NCBI GenBank assembly: GCA_023227965.1
Contig: JALOCA010000009.1
Location: 1-64,000 of the forward strand
From: Lentimicrobiaceae bacterium
GTDB lineage: Bacteria > Bacteroidota > Bacteroidia > Bacteroidales > JALOCA01
Length of the DNA: 64,000 nt
Direction of reading: 5' to 3'
Shown here piece by piece: positions 1-8,960 of this stretch. Every line of letters begins with the position of its first letter. Position 1 is the stretch's first letter. The position numbers and the translations under genes were made by a program. Under the pieces are notes generated by a model, which searched no databases, had not been told where the DNA came from, and was given only the letters and a program-made list of their open reading frames with translations.

Positions 1-201
1 TTTTATCCTTCCACCAGAAATAGCCTATTCCTGCAGAACCTAATCCGATGTTTCCGGCATATTGCAGTTTAAAGTAATCGGGCTTCAATGAAACAGACTT
101 TTTCATAGAAGTCTTTTCTTTGCTTCCGTCGTTGCCCGAATAACCATCAAAACAATACGATATTAAAAAAACAACAAACAATATCCATATAATTCTATTC
201 A
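1..201 (-). CDS. Secreted protein, C-terminally clipped by the window edge
   Basis: The frame opens with ATG at 199-201 and runs off the left edge, leaving 67 visible codons. The first ~20 residues are hydrophobic (MNRIIWILFVVFLISYC), which looks like a signal peptide. A polar linker follows, then the phrase KLQYAGNIGLGSAGIGYFW, whose alternating small and aromatic residues resemble the first strands of an outer-membrane beta-barrel. It starts 11 bases after the phosphoesterase gene that ends at 213 and is on the same strand, so the two are probably cotranscribed. The export signal is fairly clear. The barrel assignment is inference from a short fragment, and no function can be given. Confidence 0.6.
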
Positions 202-212
202 TAAGTATTCCA

Positions 213-1016
213 TCAAAAACCAATTGGATTTATTGAAAATTTTTCACCTTCTATTTTAACAACAATATAATGTTCCTTGTATACACTTCCGGTAGCAACA
301 TAAATTACTCCGTCATGATAATAATCCTCCATCTCAAAATTATGTTCATGTCCGCAAAAAACCGCTTTTACCTTATTGTCAGTCATCATTTTTCTGAATA
401 TTTCTTCTTTTTCACCGGCTAACTGATCCGTCCATGGCGGGATATGGGTGAAAACAAAGACACTGGTATCGGTTCCGGCTGTAGAAACAACGCTTTTCAA
501 CCAGTCAAAATCGGGTTGATGATTGATGCTTTCCCAGACCACATCATCAAAAAAAATGAATTTATTTTTCCCGATATTCATTGTAAAGTTTTTATCTCCA
601 AAATAATGACGAAAAATATCTGAACCATTGGATAAATAATCATGATTGCCTATACATACAAAAAAAGGTTTGTGAAGTTTATTAATTATTTTGTAGGTAT
701 TACGATATTCCCATAATAAACCGCTCTCGGTAAGATCGCCGGCATGAACGGTAAACATACTTCCGGTATCCCTGTTAATGTAATCAACCACTTCACTTAA
801 ATTGTCGTAATAATAATGACTATCAGCAATCACTGAAAATGAAAAGGTATCCGTATTTATGGTATTTTGCATAAGTTTAGTTGAGTTTTCCTCATTCGAA
901 TTTTTATCTTCTGCTTTTGATGAATAAGGGCTGTATTGGAAAGCGTCTTCGCAAGCGGTAAGGTTGAAAAGAAGAAAAAATGTTAACAGGAAGTTTAATG
1001 TATTCAGTTTTTTCAT
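213..1016 (-). CDS. Calcineurin-like metallophosphoesterase, lipoprotein
   Basis: This 267-residue protein carries the five blocks of the calcineurin-like phosphoesterase fold: D65-S-H67, G93-D94, G123-N124-H125-D126, H191 in FTHIPP, and G222-H223-E-H225. These residues bind a dinuclear metal centre. The N-terminus is a lipoprotein signal with lipobox LTAC and Cys22, so the enzyme is predicted to be membrane-anchored outside the cytoplasm. A polar linker of ~40 residues separates the anchor from the catalytic domain. Substrate cannot be read from the sequence; relatives cleave phosphomonoesters, phosphodiesters or nucleotides. A secreted-protein gene follows 11 bases downstream. The family call is secure and the location is inferred from the lipobox. 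Confidence 0.88.
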   Translation of the reverse strand: MKKLNTLNFLLTFFLLFNLTACEDAFQYSPYSSKAEDKNSNEENSTKLMQNTINTDTFSFSVIADSHYYYDNLSEVVDYINRDTGSMFTVHAGDLTESGLLWEYRNTYKIINKLHKPFFVCIGNHDYLSNGSDIFRHYFGDKNFTMNIGKNKFIFFDDVVWESINHQPDFDWLKSVVSTAGTDTSVFVFTHIPPWTDQLAGEKEEIFRKMMTDNKVKAVFCGHEHNFEMEDYYHDGVIYVATGSVYKEHYIVVKIEGEKFSINPIGF

Positions 1017-1096
1017 CTGTTTATAATTTGTTTTTTATTTGTCAGATAATTTATCCCGATTTCTCGGGGGAACTATTCAATTTAATTTTATAATTT

Positions 1097-1231
1097 ATAC
1101 AAATCATGGGTTGAAGCCTTCTCTGTGCAACTCTGTGCTTCCTCTGTGCAGCTCTGTGAAATAAAATGTTAAATTACACAGAGAACCACTGTCCCGATAA
1201 CTATCGGGATCACGGAGAACCACGGAGTTTA
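1097..1231. repeat. Dispersed CTCTGTG-rich repeat, copy 1
   Basis: This gene-free stretch (the whole gap is 1017-1318) consists of short near-repeats of CTCTGTG, then ACACAGAGAACCAC and ACGGAGAACCACGGAG. The reverse complement of 18015-18140 matches it in order: a GGGTTGAA lead, CTCTGTGC blocks, then ATTACACAGAGAACCA and AGAACCACRGAGTTT. Copy 1 has gained a small palindrome at 1192-1209 (TCCCGAT/ATCGGGA). A similar weaker hairpin lies at 1054-1068. The element has no open frame of note. It resembles the non-coding interspersed repeats common in environmental Bacteroidetes genomes. Function is unknown. Confidence 0.6.
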
Positions 1232-1318
1232 ACATTTGTATCTAAATCAAAGAAAGTTTCATGGCTCGTTTTATGATAGATTTAATCCAATTTCTGGGGA
1301 AAAGTATCAGTTAGCATT

Positions 1319-2197
1319 TTATCTGGCTTCTTTAATTTCCATCGTTTGTGCGACCATAGCCAAGTCATCCGGCTTTTTCAGGATAATATCTTCAAGCTTT
1401 TTCATGTATTTAGCTGTTATCTCACCGCGACAGGTATTTTCGGGATACATGCAAATTTCTTCCAGTTTTATGGTATAATAGCCACGTTTTATCCTTTGCA
1501 CATCGGCATAAAATACAGGCAGATCGAAAAGTTTCGCATAACTTTCGATACCATGGAGGCATGCCGTATCCTGATTCAGAAATTTTACCCAATATGCCTT
1601 TTTCTCTTTACCCGGGCTTGGACTTTGATCGCTTACCAAAAAATAAGCTTTGGGAGGTTCCTCATCTAAGCGTTGCAGGAGTTTTGGTTTATAAACAGAG
1701 AATAATTCCATGTTCTGTTTCATCCTGTGTTGACGGAGATAATTATCAAAATATTCGTTGGAAAGAGGTTTGTAGAAAGTAACGGGACGATGCAGGAAAA
1801 ATTTACTTGCCACCTGGGTTCCCCATTCCCAATTGGCATAATGGCTCATGGCAATAATTATATCCTTATTTTTCCTGTAATATCTATGGGTAATTTCAGG
1901 ATTTAAACATTGATAACGGAAAAGTATTTTTTTTGTGTTGAATGAATAGCCTTTGATTGTTTCGAATGAAATATCACAAAGATTTCTGTAATACCGGTGA
2001 ACAATCCGTTTTATTTCCAGATCATCTTTCTCAGGAAACGAGTTTTTTAAATTATCTGTAATCGTTTTTAGCCGGTAGCGTACTACATATTGCATAACTA
2101 TCGAATAAAAATCGGATGACCGATAAAGTATTCGAAATGGAATGATGGAAATGAATAAGGTAAATCCTCTGAAAAATATGTATCCTATACGTTTCAT
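1319..2197 (-). CDS. LpxL/HtrB-like lysophospholipid or lipid A acyltransferase
   Basis: This 292-residue protein has the signature of the lipid A / lysophospholipid acyltransferase family: a hydrophobic N-terminal membrane segment (residues ~5-25) and the catalytic HX4E pattern in MSHYANWEWG, with His and Glu five positions apart. A second conserved-looking block, FLVSDQSP, fits the D-Q motif of the family. The length is close to the usual ~300. Such enzymes transfer an acyl chain from acyl-ACP or acyl-CoA to a lipid at the inner face of the membrane. It is the last gene of the run that begins at the TetR gene (9548), 34 bases after a winged-helix gene. The acceptor lipid is not known. Confidence 0.8.
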   Translation of the reverse strand: MKRIGYIFFRGFTLFISIIPFRILYRSSDFYSIVMQYVVRYRLKTITDNLKNSFPEKDDLEIKRIVHRYYRNLCDISFETIKGYSFNTKKILFRYQCLNPEITHRYYRKNKDIIIAMSHYANWEWGTQVASKFFLHRPVTFYKPLSNEYFDNYLRQHRMKQNMELFSVYKPKLLQRLDEEPPKAYFLVSDQSPSPGKEKKAYWVKFLNQDTACLHGIESYAKLFDLPVFYADVQRIKRGYYTIKLEEICMYPENTCRGEITAKYMKKLEDIILKKPDDLAMVAQTMEIKEAR

Positions 2198-2231
2198 AAA
2201 AATTGATTTAAGCTTTTATTAATTAAAATAT

Positions 2232-2438
2232 CTACATGTAGAGCAGAAAAACAAATGACTCTCCATCTTTTTCATAAAATGCAATTTTATCATTACGTGA
2301 AATCCAGCCTAAAGCTAAGTAAAGTTCCTTAGTATTAATTTTAAGTTTCTTTTTAAGCTCGGCGATGGAACATTCTCCATTTGTATACAAATATTCACAG
2401 ATATGTCCGGCTTTCCTTCCGATTTCATAGGTATTCAT
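2232..2438 (-). CDS. Small winged-helix protein (DUF2582-like)
   Basis: The 68-residue protein matches the layout of the DUF2582 winged-helix family. A first helix (residues ~4-18) is followed by a helix-turn-helix region around AELKKKLKINTKELYLALGW and a two-stranded wing ending FVFLLYM. Members of this family are short stand-alone DNA-binding-like domains of unknown target, frequent in Bacteroidetes. The gene sits 56 bases downstream of the RND/TolC fusion and 34 bases upstream of the acyltransferase, inside the same apparent operon. Whether it binds DNA or a protein partner cannot be said. Confidence 0.75.
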   Translation of the reverse strand: MNTYEIGRKAGHICEYLYTNGECSIAELKKKLKINTKELYLALGWISRNDKIAFYEKDGESFVFLLYM

Positions 2439-2494
2439 AATTCAAAATGTTAAAACTTTTTTTGGTTACCATTAGAATATTTTTCCCGAATACT

Positions 2495-5400
2495 TCAATA
2501 CCTCCCCGTAACCTGCATATAGGCAACTAATTTGTTCTGATAATTGGTTCTAACATCGGTAAGCTGATCTTTTACTTTTTGCAGCAAAGCCTGGGCTTCC
2601 AGCAGGTCGGAAACATTCACCATCCCCGATTTATATGAATCGTTATTCAGCTTTAGATTTTCTTCAGCTTGAGCAACAGTTTCTTCGGCCACAGCAATTT
2701 CTTTGTCGGCTTCCTGCAAATCGTTCCATGCTTTTTGCATTTGTACAATAAGCAATTCGGATGTATTGTCTGCATTGTTTTTGGCTATTTTTTCTTTTAT
2801 CTTGCGTTCTTTCAACGAATGGGAAGCTTCCCACCAGTCGGAAACGGGAATTTTGAGAGAGGCCATAACAAAGGCATTATTATTATCTTTTTCATCCATT
2901 CCCAAATACATAGCACCGGCTCCTACGGCTAATTCGGGCAAATATTCGCCTCTTTTCAGCTTGGTTTGAAAAGTTTCTGCCTCCATGCTTTTTTGCAAAA
3001 GCTGGTACTCAACCCTGTTTGTAAGGGCTTGATGATGATCAACAAATACATCCATTGGCTTTGAAGTATTTACGGCAGAATCAGTAAGCAATAATAATGA
3101 ATCATACTTTATACCAATGTACTGGCAAAATGCCATCAAAGCAAGATGCCGGCCGTTATCAAGTTTCAACTTGTTCATTTTCACTTCACTCTGTTTCAGC
3201 TTAACCTTCAGCAAATCGTTATGCGTAATTAGTCCGTTTTGAAAGGCGTTATTCACTTCTTTGTAAAGCGTGTCGAGCAGTTTTTCATAACTGTTTATGG
3301 TATTCATTTTTTCGTTCAGCGAAACAATCAGCCAGTATTGTTCCTCGGTTTTAAGCAAAACCTCGTTTTTGTTCATCACTGATTTTTCGTTGCTTACTTC
3401 TATACCAAGGCTGGCAAGTTTGTTACCGTTGCTTATGCGACCTCCGGCATACAAAGGCTGCACGGCAGAAACTATTCCTGCATTTATCTTATCCATAGCA
3501 GAAATAGACATCCCGGGGAAATAGGCAAACTGGGTGGCCGTTGCTAGATTGGCCGGGTTGCCATCGTAAACAGGTAGATTCCCGCCCGGAACACTCATCT
3601 TAACCAAAGGATCGGTAAACCGAAACGACATTGCCTGTGCATTCAGACTTGGAAAATATTTGGTAAAAGCCGCATCTTTAACCTGTTTCGAAGCTTCAAT
3701 TTCCAGGTTACTGTTTCTGATCAGCGCATTATTCTGCAAAGCAAGTGTTTTACATTGTTCCAACGAGTACTTGTTTTGAGCAGAAACGTAACTATTAAAT
3801 CCCAAAAGCAACACAATGGTAGTCAAAACGGAAATTGTTGTTATTTTTTTTGATGAGGCTTTTAATCTCTTTCTTTCTTTTCTTTTATCTACTCTTCTGA
3901 ATATAAGCCAGTAGGCTACCGGTAAAATAAATACAATTAGAACCATAGAAGTTAAGGTTCCAAAACAAATAACGGTTCCCATGGGTTCCCAAAGCGCGCT
4001 TTTGCTTATGATCATGGGAATTACGCCCATAGATGCTGCAGCAGATGTCAGGAATATGGGACGCATTCTTCGTTTCCCGGCTTCCATGGCTGCTTCCAGT
4101 ATCGTTTTTTTATACTTAAACCGTAATTCTTCGGCATAATCAATCATTATTATACCGTTACGTACCAGAATACCTATCAGACTGACAATTCCTAAAATGG
4201 CCGTAACTCCAAATTCAAGTCTTAAGACTAAAACGCCTACTACTGCCCCCAGTATACTCAAACTTGCCGACGTCATAACCAACAACGCCAGGTTTAATCG
4301 TTTAAAATGGAAAAGAAGGATTAAAAAGATAATAAATATACTCATCATCAGTCCGCCTAAAATTTGGGGTAAGTTTTCGGCATCCGCTTCATAAGCTCCT
4401 CCGTAACTCATGCTTGTACCCTTAGGTAATGGACATTTTTCTGTTATTTTTTTAACTTTTGAAAATGCAGTGTTTGTATTTATCCCGCGTTCTACATCTG
4501 CATATACACTGATAGTCGGTACACCATTCCGGCGAACGATCTGTCCCTGGGTCCAGTCAGGATTTACTTTTGCTATTTGGCGTAATGGTACCGATACACC
4601 GGGAATAAAGGAATGAATATATTCATTCTCAATTTCGTTATAATTTACATCTTCTTCCCGTTCCGCTTTCAGTTTCACCGTTAGGGGATAATCATTTTCC
4701 CATAAAGTAGTCATCGGCAAACCATCAAAACGCATAGCCAGGTTGGTAGCAACCGTTGTTTTGTTAATACCCAGACGATTGGCTTCCACGGGGTCAATAT
4801 CCACCCGCATTCCGGGAAGCATCTCTTCAAAATTGGTTCTAACCCATACCAGACCATTTACTTTTCGCATTCTTTTCGTCAACGAATCGGCAGCTACTTT
4901 TAAATCAGCTATACTATCGCCAGACACTCTTACTTCAATGGGAGCCGTTACCGGTTGATAGTCCAATTGTTTAAACCGGATATGTGCATTGGGAAAAAGT
5001 TCGGCATATTTTTCCGAATATTCATCCAGCAATTCTACTGTGGCATTATTGGAAATGGTATTCACAATAAACTGGGCATAATTTTTTGCCGGCATATTCG
5101 GAGCATAAGCAGTGTGGAAACGTGGCGAACTGGTTCCTATAAAAGAAGTTATGGATTTTACCCGGTCGTCTTTTCTTAGAATTTTTTCCAGACTGTCGGC
5201 AACCATTGCCGTTTGATTTAACGAATTACCCTGTGGTAAATAAATCTCTACGGCAAACTGGTTCCGCTCCGCAATAGGCATCAACCGTTGGGGGATCAAC
5301 AGAAACAGGACAACACCCATAATTACAGACAAAGCTCCAGCAATTATTGTAATGCGGGGATGCCTGAAAGCCTTTTCCAGCCATTTTTCATAGGTTGTCT

Positions 5401-6952
5401 GAACGATATCCAAAAAGCTTCGCCTGTTATTTTTTCTTAAACGTTTTGATTGTTTAAATCCTTTTTTAATAAAGACGTATTGTATAAAGGGTATTAGAAA
5501 CATAGCAACCAAAAGGGAAATGCCTAAGGTAATGGTAACAGTCCACGGAAATAATTGCACAAAATCATTAAATAGTCCTTTAAGAGTTGCTAAAAAGGGG
5601 AAAAAAGTGATACTGATGGCAAGTGTTGCCGAAAATATCGCTTTAAAAAATCCTTTGGCGCTGCTAATGGCTGCATTCCATCGCGATATTCCATGGTCGA
5701 GTTTTTCCATGTAACTATCCACTATTACAATGGAATTGTCCACTATCATTCCGAGTACTACGATAAGAGCCGCCAGTGTAACGGTATTAAGTTCTATACC
5801 CGTCAGATACATTATTCCTAAAGAGATAAAAATAGTTATAGGGATGGTAGAGGCTGCCACAGAAGCAACCCTGAAAGGCAACAAAGCCATAGTTACCAAT
5901 ATTACTGCAATTATTGCATAAAGAAGTTCCCTGAGAAAGGTAGTTATAGAATCGCTCACCACTTTTGGCTGATCGGCAATTCGTTCGATGCTGACACCTT
6001 GCGGAAGTTCTTTCTGAAACTCTTTTAGTACTTTATCCACATCTTTGCCATATTTTACAATGTTGTTACCCTGTTGCATTTCCATCGAAATCAGCAGGCA
6101 CTTTTTGCCATTATTATTGATATAACTATCCGACTTGGGATATTCCCTTACCACGCGTGCTACATCTTTCAGCCGGATTATGTTTCCGGTGGGATCGGAA
6201 TAAATGATTTGTTCGGCAATGTCTTTTTCATTGGAATATGATTTGGAAACATGAATCGGTGCAATAAGCTGACTGTTATCAATGGACCCACTGGTGGTAG
6301 TAAAACCCTGAGTAAACAAATTAGCCAACAGGGTAGAAGAGCTGATCCCATAGTTTGTCAGTTTTTCTTTTTCCAGGTAAATGCTGATTTGCTCTTTTTG
6401 CAATCCATAATGCCGAAGATTAGATACCGACTGTATTCTTCGTAATCTGTCCTCCAATTTATTCAAATAAGTTTCTAGTTCACGGTAACTTTTGTTATCT
6501 GATTCCAGTGTGATCAGTAATGCCGAAGTATCCCCAAAATCATTGTCAGCAATAAGAGCTAATACACCGGAAGGCAATTGAGCTTTGAAATTACTCAATC
6601 CATGCTTAAGTTTCGACCAAAATTCATCTGCGTTATTTATATTATCATTCAGCTCTACGTAAATGATCATCATCCCGTCTTTAGAGTGGGAGTATGTTTT
6701 TTCTTTCTTTATCTCTTTGAAACTAAATAGATACCTTTCAACGGCAGTGGTAAGTTGTTCCTCCACTTCTGCCGAAGTAGCTCCGGGATAAACTCCAATA
6801 ACCAATCCCTGGCGAATTGTAAATTTTGGAAATTCCTGTTTGGGCATAGTAAACAAAGCATAACCGCCAAACAATACCAACAAAGAAGCGATTAAAAATA
6901 CTATCTGCCAATATTTCATGGCAGATTCTACAATTCCTGATCTTTTTCTCAT
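2495..6952 (-). CDS. RND efflux pump fused to a TolC-type outer membrane channel
   Basis: One uninterrupted 1485-codon frame encodes two normally separate proteins. Residues 1 to ~1025 are an RND permease of the AcrB/MdtB superfamily: an initial membrane helix (YWQIVFLIASLLVLFGGYALF), large periplasmic loops, and 11 further helices. These include the proton-relay helix with VDNSIVIVDSY (Asp followed by Asn, not Asp-Asp) and a late helix with VRNGIIMIDYAEE, where Arg stands at the AcrB Lys position. After a basic stretch (DKRKERKRLK) comes a new hydrophobic segment ending YVSAQ, which looks like a signal peptide with a cleavage site. Residues ~1056-1485 form a TolC-like coiled-coil/beta-barrel protein. 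Its start codon lies 1 base after the adaptor stop. Substrate unknown. Confidence 0.88.
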   Translation of the reverse strand: MRKRSGIVESAMKYWQIVFLIASLLVLFGGYALFTMPKQEFPKFTIRQGLVIGVYPGATSAEVEEQLTTAVERYLFSFKEIKKEKTYSHSKDGMMIIYVELNDNINNADEFWSKLKHGLSNFKAQLPSGVLALIADNDFGDTSALLITLESDNKSYRELETYLNKLEDRLRRIQSVSNLRHYGLQKEQISIYLEKEKLTNYGISSSTLLANLFTQGFTTTSGSIDNSQLIAPIHVSKSYSNEKDIAEQIIYSDPTGNIIRLKDVARVVREYPKSDSYINNNGKKCLLISMEMQQGNNIVKYGKDVDKVLKEFQKELPQGVSIERIADQPKVVSDSITTFLRELLYAIIAVILVTMALLPFRVASVAASTIPITIFISLGIMYLTGIELNTVTLAALIVVLGMIVDNSIVIVDSYMEKLDHGISRWNAAISSAKGFFKAIFSATLAISITFFPFLATLKGLFNDFVQLFPWTVTITLGISLLVAMFLIPFIQYVFIKKGFKQSKRLRKNNRRSFLDIVQTTYEKWLEKAFRHPRITIIAGALSVIMGVVLFLLIPQRLMPIAERNQFAVEIYLPQGNSLNQTAMVADSLEKILRKDDRVKSITSFIGTSSPRFHTAYAPNMPAKNYAQFIVNTISNNATVELLDEYSEKYAELFPNAHIRFKQLDYQPVTAPIEVRVSGDSIADLKVAADSLTKRMRKVNGLVWVRTNFEEMLPGMRVDIDPVEANRLGINKTTVATNLAMRFDGLPMTTLWENDYPLTVKLKAEREEDVNYNEIENEYIHSFIPGVSVPLRQIAKVNPDWTQGQIVRRNGVPTISVYADVERGINTNTAFSKVKKITEKCPLPKGTSMSYGGAYEADAENLPQILGGLMMSIFIIFLILLFHFKRLNLALLVMTSASLSILGAVVGVLVLRLEFGVTAILGIVSLIGILVRNGIIMIDYAEELRFKYKKTILEAAMEAGKRRMRPIFLTSAAASMGVIPMIISKSALWEPMGTVICFGTLTSMVLIVFILPVAYWLIFRRVDKRKERKRLKASSKKITTISVLTTIVLLLGFNSYVSAQNKYSLEQCKTLALQNNALIRNSNLEIEASKQVKDAAFTKYFPSLNAQAMSFRFTDPLVKMSVPGGNLPVYDGNPANLATATQFAYFPGMSISAMDKINAGIVSAVQPLYAGGRISNGNKLASLGIEVSNEKSVMNKNEVLLKTEEQYWLIVSLNEKMNTINSYEKLLDTLYKEVNNAFQNGLITHNDLLKVKLKQSEVKMNKLKLDNGRHLALMAFCQYIGIKYDSLLLLTDSAVNTSKPMDVFVDHHQALTNRVEYQLLQKSMEAETFQTKLKRGEYLPELAVGAGAMYLGMDEKDNNNAFVMASLKIPVSDWWEASHSLKERKIKEKIAKNNADNTSELLIVQMQKAWNDLQEADKEIAVAEETVAQAEENLKLNNDSYKSGMVNVSDLLEAQALLQKVKDQLTDVRTNYQNKLVAYMQVTGRY

Positions 6953-6953
6953 T

Positions 6954-8021
6954 TTACTTTACGATTTGGATGGTGGTATTTTCATTTACTTTTTGATAGC
7001 CTTCAATAATCAATTGATCTCCTGCTTGCAATCCTGAAGTTATGATTATTCCGTTTTGGTATGGCGAACCCACTTCCACATACTTTTTCATCACCTTGCT
7101 GGTGTTGGCATCGGCAATGAACACGTATTTTTGACCATTTTTATCTATTTGAATGACATTGGAAGGCACAACCACCAGTCCAGTCGAGTTGTTGCTATGA
7201 ATAATTACATTACAAACCATTCCCGGCTGAAGCAGCTTTTGCGGATTGTTCAAAATGATTTTAACATTATAAGTATGAGAAAGCGGGTTCGACATTACAC
7301 CTTTTTCTTCTATTATCCCCTCAAAACTTTTGTTTCCCAGTGCAGCAACCTGAATGTAGGCTTTTTGCCCCTTTTTGATGGAAGCGATTTCATTTTCCGG
7401 AATAGGAACGGTAGCATATACTTTTTCAATTTTTACCAACTGAAAAACGGGATTACCGGGGATTACACTCATTCCAGGTTCAATTATGCGTTTACCAATG
7501 GTGCCATCCATTGGGGAATATAACTTACAATCACTCAGATTTTTTTTAGACATTGCCACTAACGAACGCGCCTGTTCAAGCCCTGTTTGAATTTCTATAA
7601 ATTTTACTTCCGGTAAACTTCCATTTTTATACATGGATTCCAAGCGGTTAAAGGCGTCTGCTGCCTGCTTTTCCTTGGAAGCGGCTATTTGGTAAGCATT
7701 TTGATAATTCTCGCTATTTATAACAGCCAAAAGTTGTCCTTTTTTAATATTCTGTCCTTCCGAAACCAGTACTCGATCCACATTTCCGGCGATTAAAAAA
7801 CTTAATGGTACGGATAATGATTCTTCCACCATGCCTATATACGGTTGTTCCGCACTTCCGGAAGACGTGGCTATTTGCTGTACTTTTACCTTAACTGGCT
7901 GGGTAAGATCTTTATCAGGTTTATTACCATGGTTGTTACAACTTACCATACATACTATGATCATAAAGTATGCTACAAGGGTTGGAATTTCTTTTCTTTT
8001 CATTTTTAAATTATTATTCAT
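6954..8021 (-). CDS. HlyD/AcrA-type periplasmic adaptor of the RND pump, lipoprotein
   Basis: The 355-residue protein is a membrane fusion protein. A lipobox (MVSC, Cys near residue 28) anchors it to the inner membrane. A biotinyl-lipoyl-like half follows (GNVDRVLVSEGQNIKKGQLLAVI). An alpha-helical hairpin rich in Gln/Lys/Glu comes next, then the second lipoyl half (LYSPMDGTIGKRIIEPG), and beta-barrel and membrane-proximal domains (EGYQKVNENTTI). It would bridge the RND part and the TolC part encoded by the next gene, one base downstream. An alternative start at 8003 would shorten the n-region and leave the signal intact. The family call is strong and the substrate is not evident. Confidence 0.92.
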   Translation of the reverse strand: MNNNLKMKRKEIPTLVAYFMIIVCMVSCNNHGNKPDKDLTQPVKVKVQQIATSSGSAEQPYIGMVEESLSVPLSFLIAGNVDRVLVSEGQNIKKGQLLAVINSENYQNAYQIAASKEKQAADAFNRLESMYKNGSLPEVKFIEIQTGLEQARSLVAMSKKNLSDCKLYSPMDGTIGKRIIEPGMSVIPGNPVFQLVKIEKVYATVPIPENEIASIKKGQKAYIQVAALGNKSFEGIIEEKGVMSNPLSHTYNVKIILNNPQKLLQPGMVCNVIIHSNNSTGLVVVPSNVIQIDKNGQKYVFIADANTSKVMKKYVEVGSPYQNGIIITSGLQAGDQLIIEGYQKVNENTTIQIVK

Positions 8022-8079
8022 TTGTACTCATTTCGTTTTTTAGTTGGTTTTTATCAAAAAAAATTAATTCAATATTTGA

Positions 8080-8850
8080 TTACATATTAAATTTGTCAAG
8101 CAAATATTGAAGTTTTTTATTAATATCATTTTGAATTTTTTGCAATCTTGTCTTTGCTGAACTATTGGTTTTGTTGAATGAACATTCTATTCTTCTGGTT
8201 ATTAAATCATGATTTTTAAGAAGGGTAAGGGCAATCTCGTTTCCTTCGAGTATAAATTCTTTTGTTGCTTTCATCGGAGTTGTTTTCTCAAATTTTGTGG
8301 GATGGCTTAATCCGTCAAGCATAACATATTCAACTCTTTTACCATGTGCCTGATAATAAAGATTAATATATGTTTCAACGCCAAATCTGGTTACTCTAAT
8401 CTCATTTAAAATTGGCAAAATATCTTTTTTTAGTAAAGCTCGTTGCCCTGTTAAAGGCTTAAAGGGGTTAATATGATAATTAATTAAGGTTTCGCCTGGT
8501 TGGCCAAGTACCATATCTGCTTCATTTTCAATTATTGGTTTCAATATTTTTTGAAAATGATCTTGTTTTAAGTTTGAAATATCCGCATCAATAAAAAGGA
8601 TAATTTCGTTATGAGCATTTTCTACTCCAACTACCATTGCATAGCTTTTCCCTTTATTTTCGGGAAGCCGGATGTAGCTAAAATTATACTTTTCAGGGAG
8701 TTGCTTTAGTAATCCTTCTGAGTTGTCTGTTGAACCGTCATCCACAACAATGATTTCACTTTCGGCATTATTCAAACAACATGCTTTAACAACCTCGCAA
8801 ATTGTTTTTTCTTCATTGTAAGAGCAAATGATAATACTTATTTTTCCCAT
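8080..8850 (-). CDS. Family 2 glycosyltransferase
   Basis: This 256-residue cytoplasmic protein has the GT-A fold of family 2. The nucleotide-binding start is ISIIICSYNEE (residues 4-14), VVDDGSTD lies at 35-42, and the metal-binding DxD motif is D88-A-D90 in FIDADI. There is no clear membrane helix, so it acts in the cytosol or at the inner membrane face. The C-terminal ~100 residues lack the usual acceptor-specific signatures. It sits between the TetR gene (110 bases upstream) and the efflux adaptor (58 bases downstream) on one strand. This suggests it modifies a lipid or secondary product handled by the pump, but that link is inference. Confidence 0.85.
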   Translation of the reverse strand: MGKISIIICSYNEEKTICEVVKACCLNNAESEIIVVDDGSTDNSEGLLKQLPEKYNFSYIRLPENKGKSYAMVVGVENAHNEIILFIDADISNLKQDHFQKILKPIIENEADMVLGQPGETLINYHINPFKPLTGQRALLKKDILPILNEIRVTRFGVETYINLYYQAHGKRVEYVMLDGLSHPTKFEKTTPMKATKEFILEGNEIALTLLKNHDLITRRIECSFNKTNSSAKTRLQKIQNDINKKLQYLLDKFNM

Positions 8851-8922
8851 AAATCATTAATTTATAAACAATTTTCTAATATCTTGGTGCGCTGTTTGAA
8901 ATTCTTATAATGAGTTTATAAA

Positions 8923-8933
8923 ACGATAATCGT
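8923..8933. promoter_or_regulatory. Perfect 11-bp palindrome, candidate operator
   Basis: ACGATAATCGT is a perfect odd palindrome in the 110-bp gap between the TetR gene and the glycosyltransferase gene. Dyad sites of this kind are typical targets of TetR dimers. No further copy was noticed in the window. The regulatory role is inference from position only. Confidence 0.3.
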
Positions 8934-8960
8934 ATTAGAGTCTAAATTTTTATAAAAAAA

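Noticed and set aside
2495..6952. Frameshift or sequencing-error explanation of the RND-TolC fusion
   Set aside because: The joint is in frame, with a natural basic linker and signal-like segment, so a true fusion is more likely, though a missed stop cannot be excluded by reading alone.
7056..7523. 155-codon plus-strand frame inside the adaptor gene
   Set aside because: Antisense shadow of a well-supported adaptor gene; no independent support.
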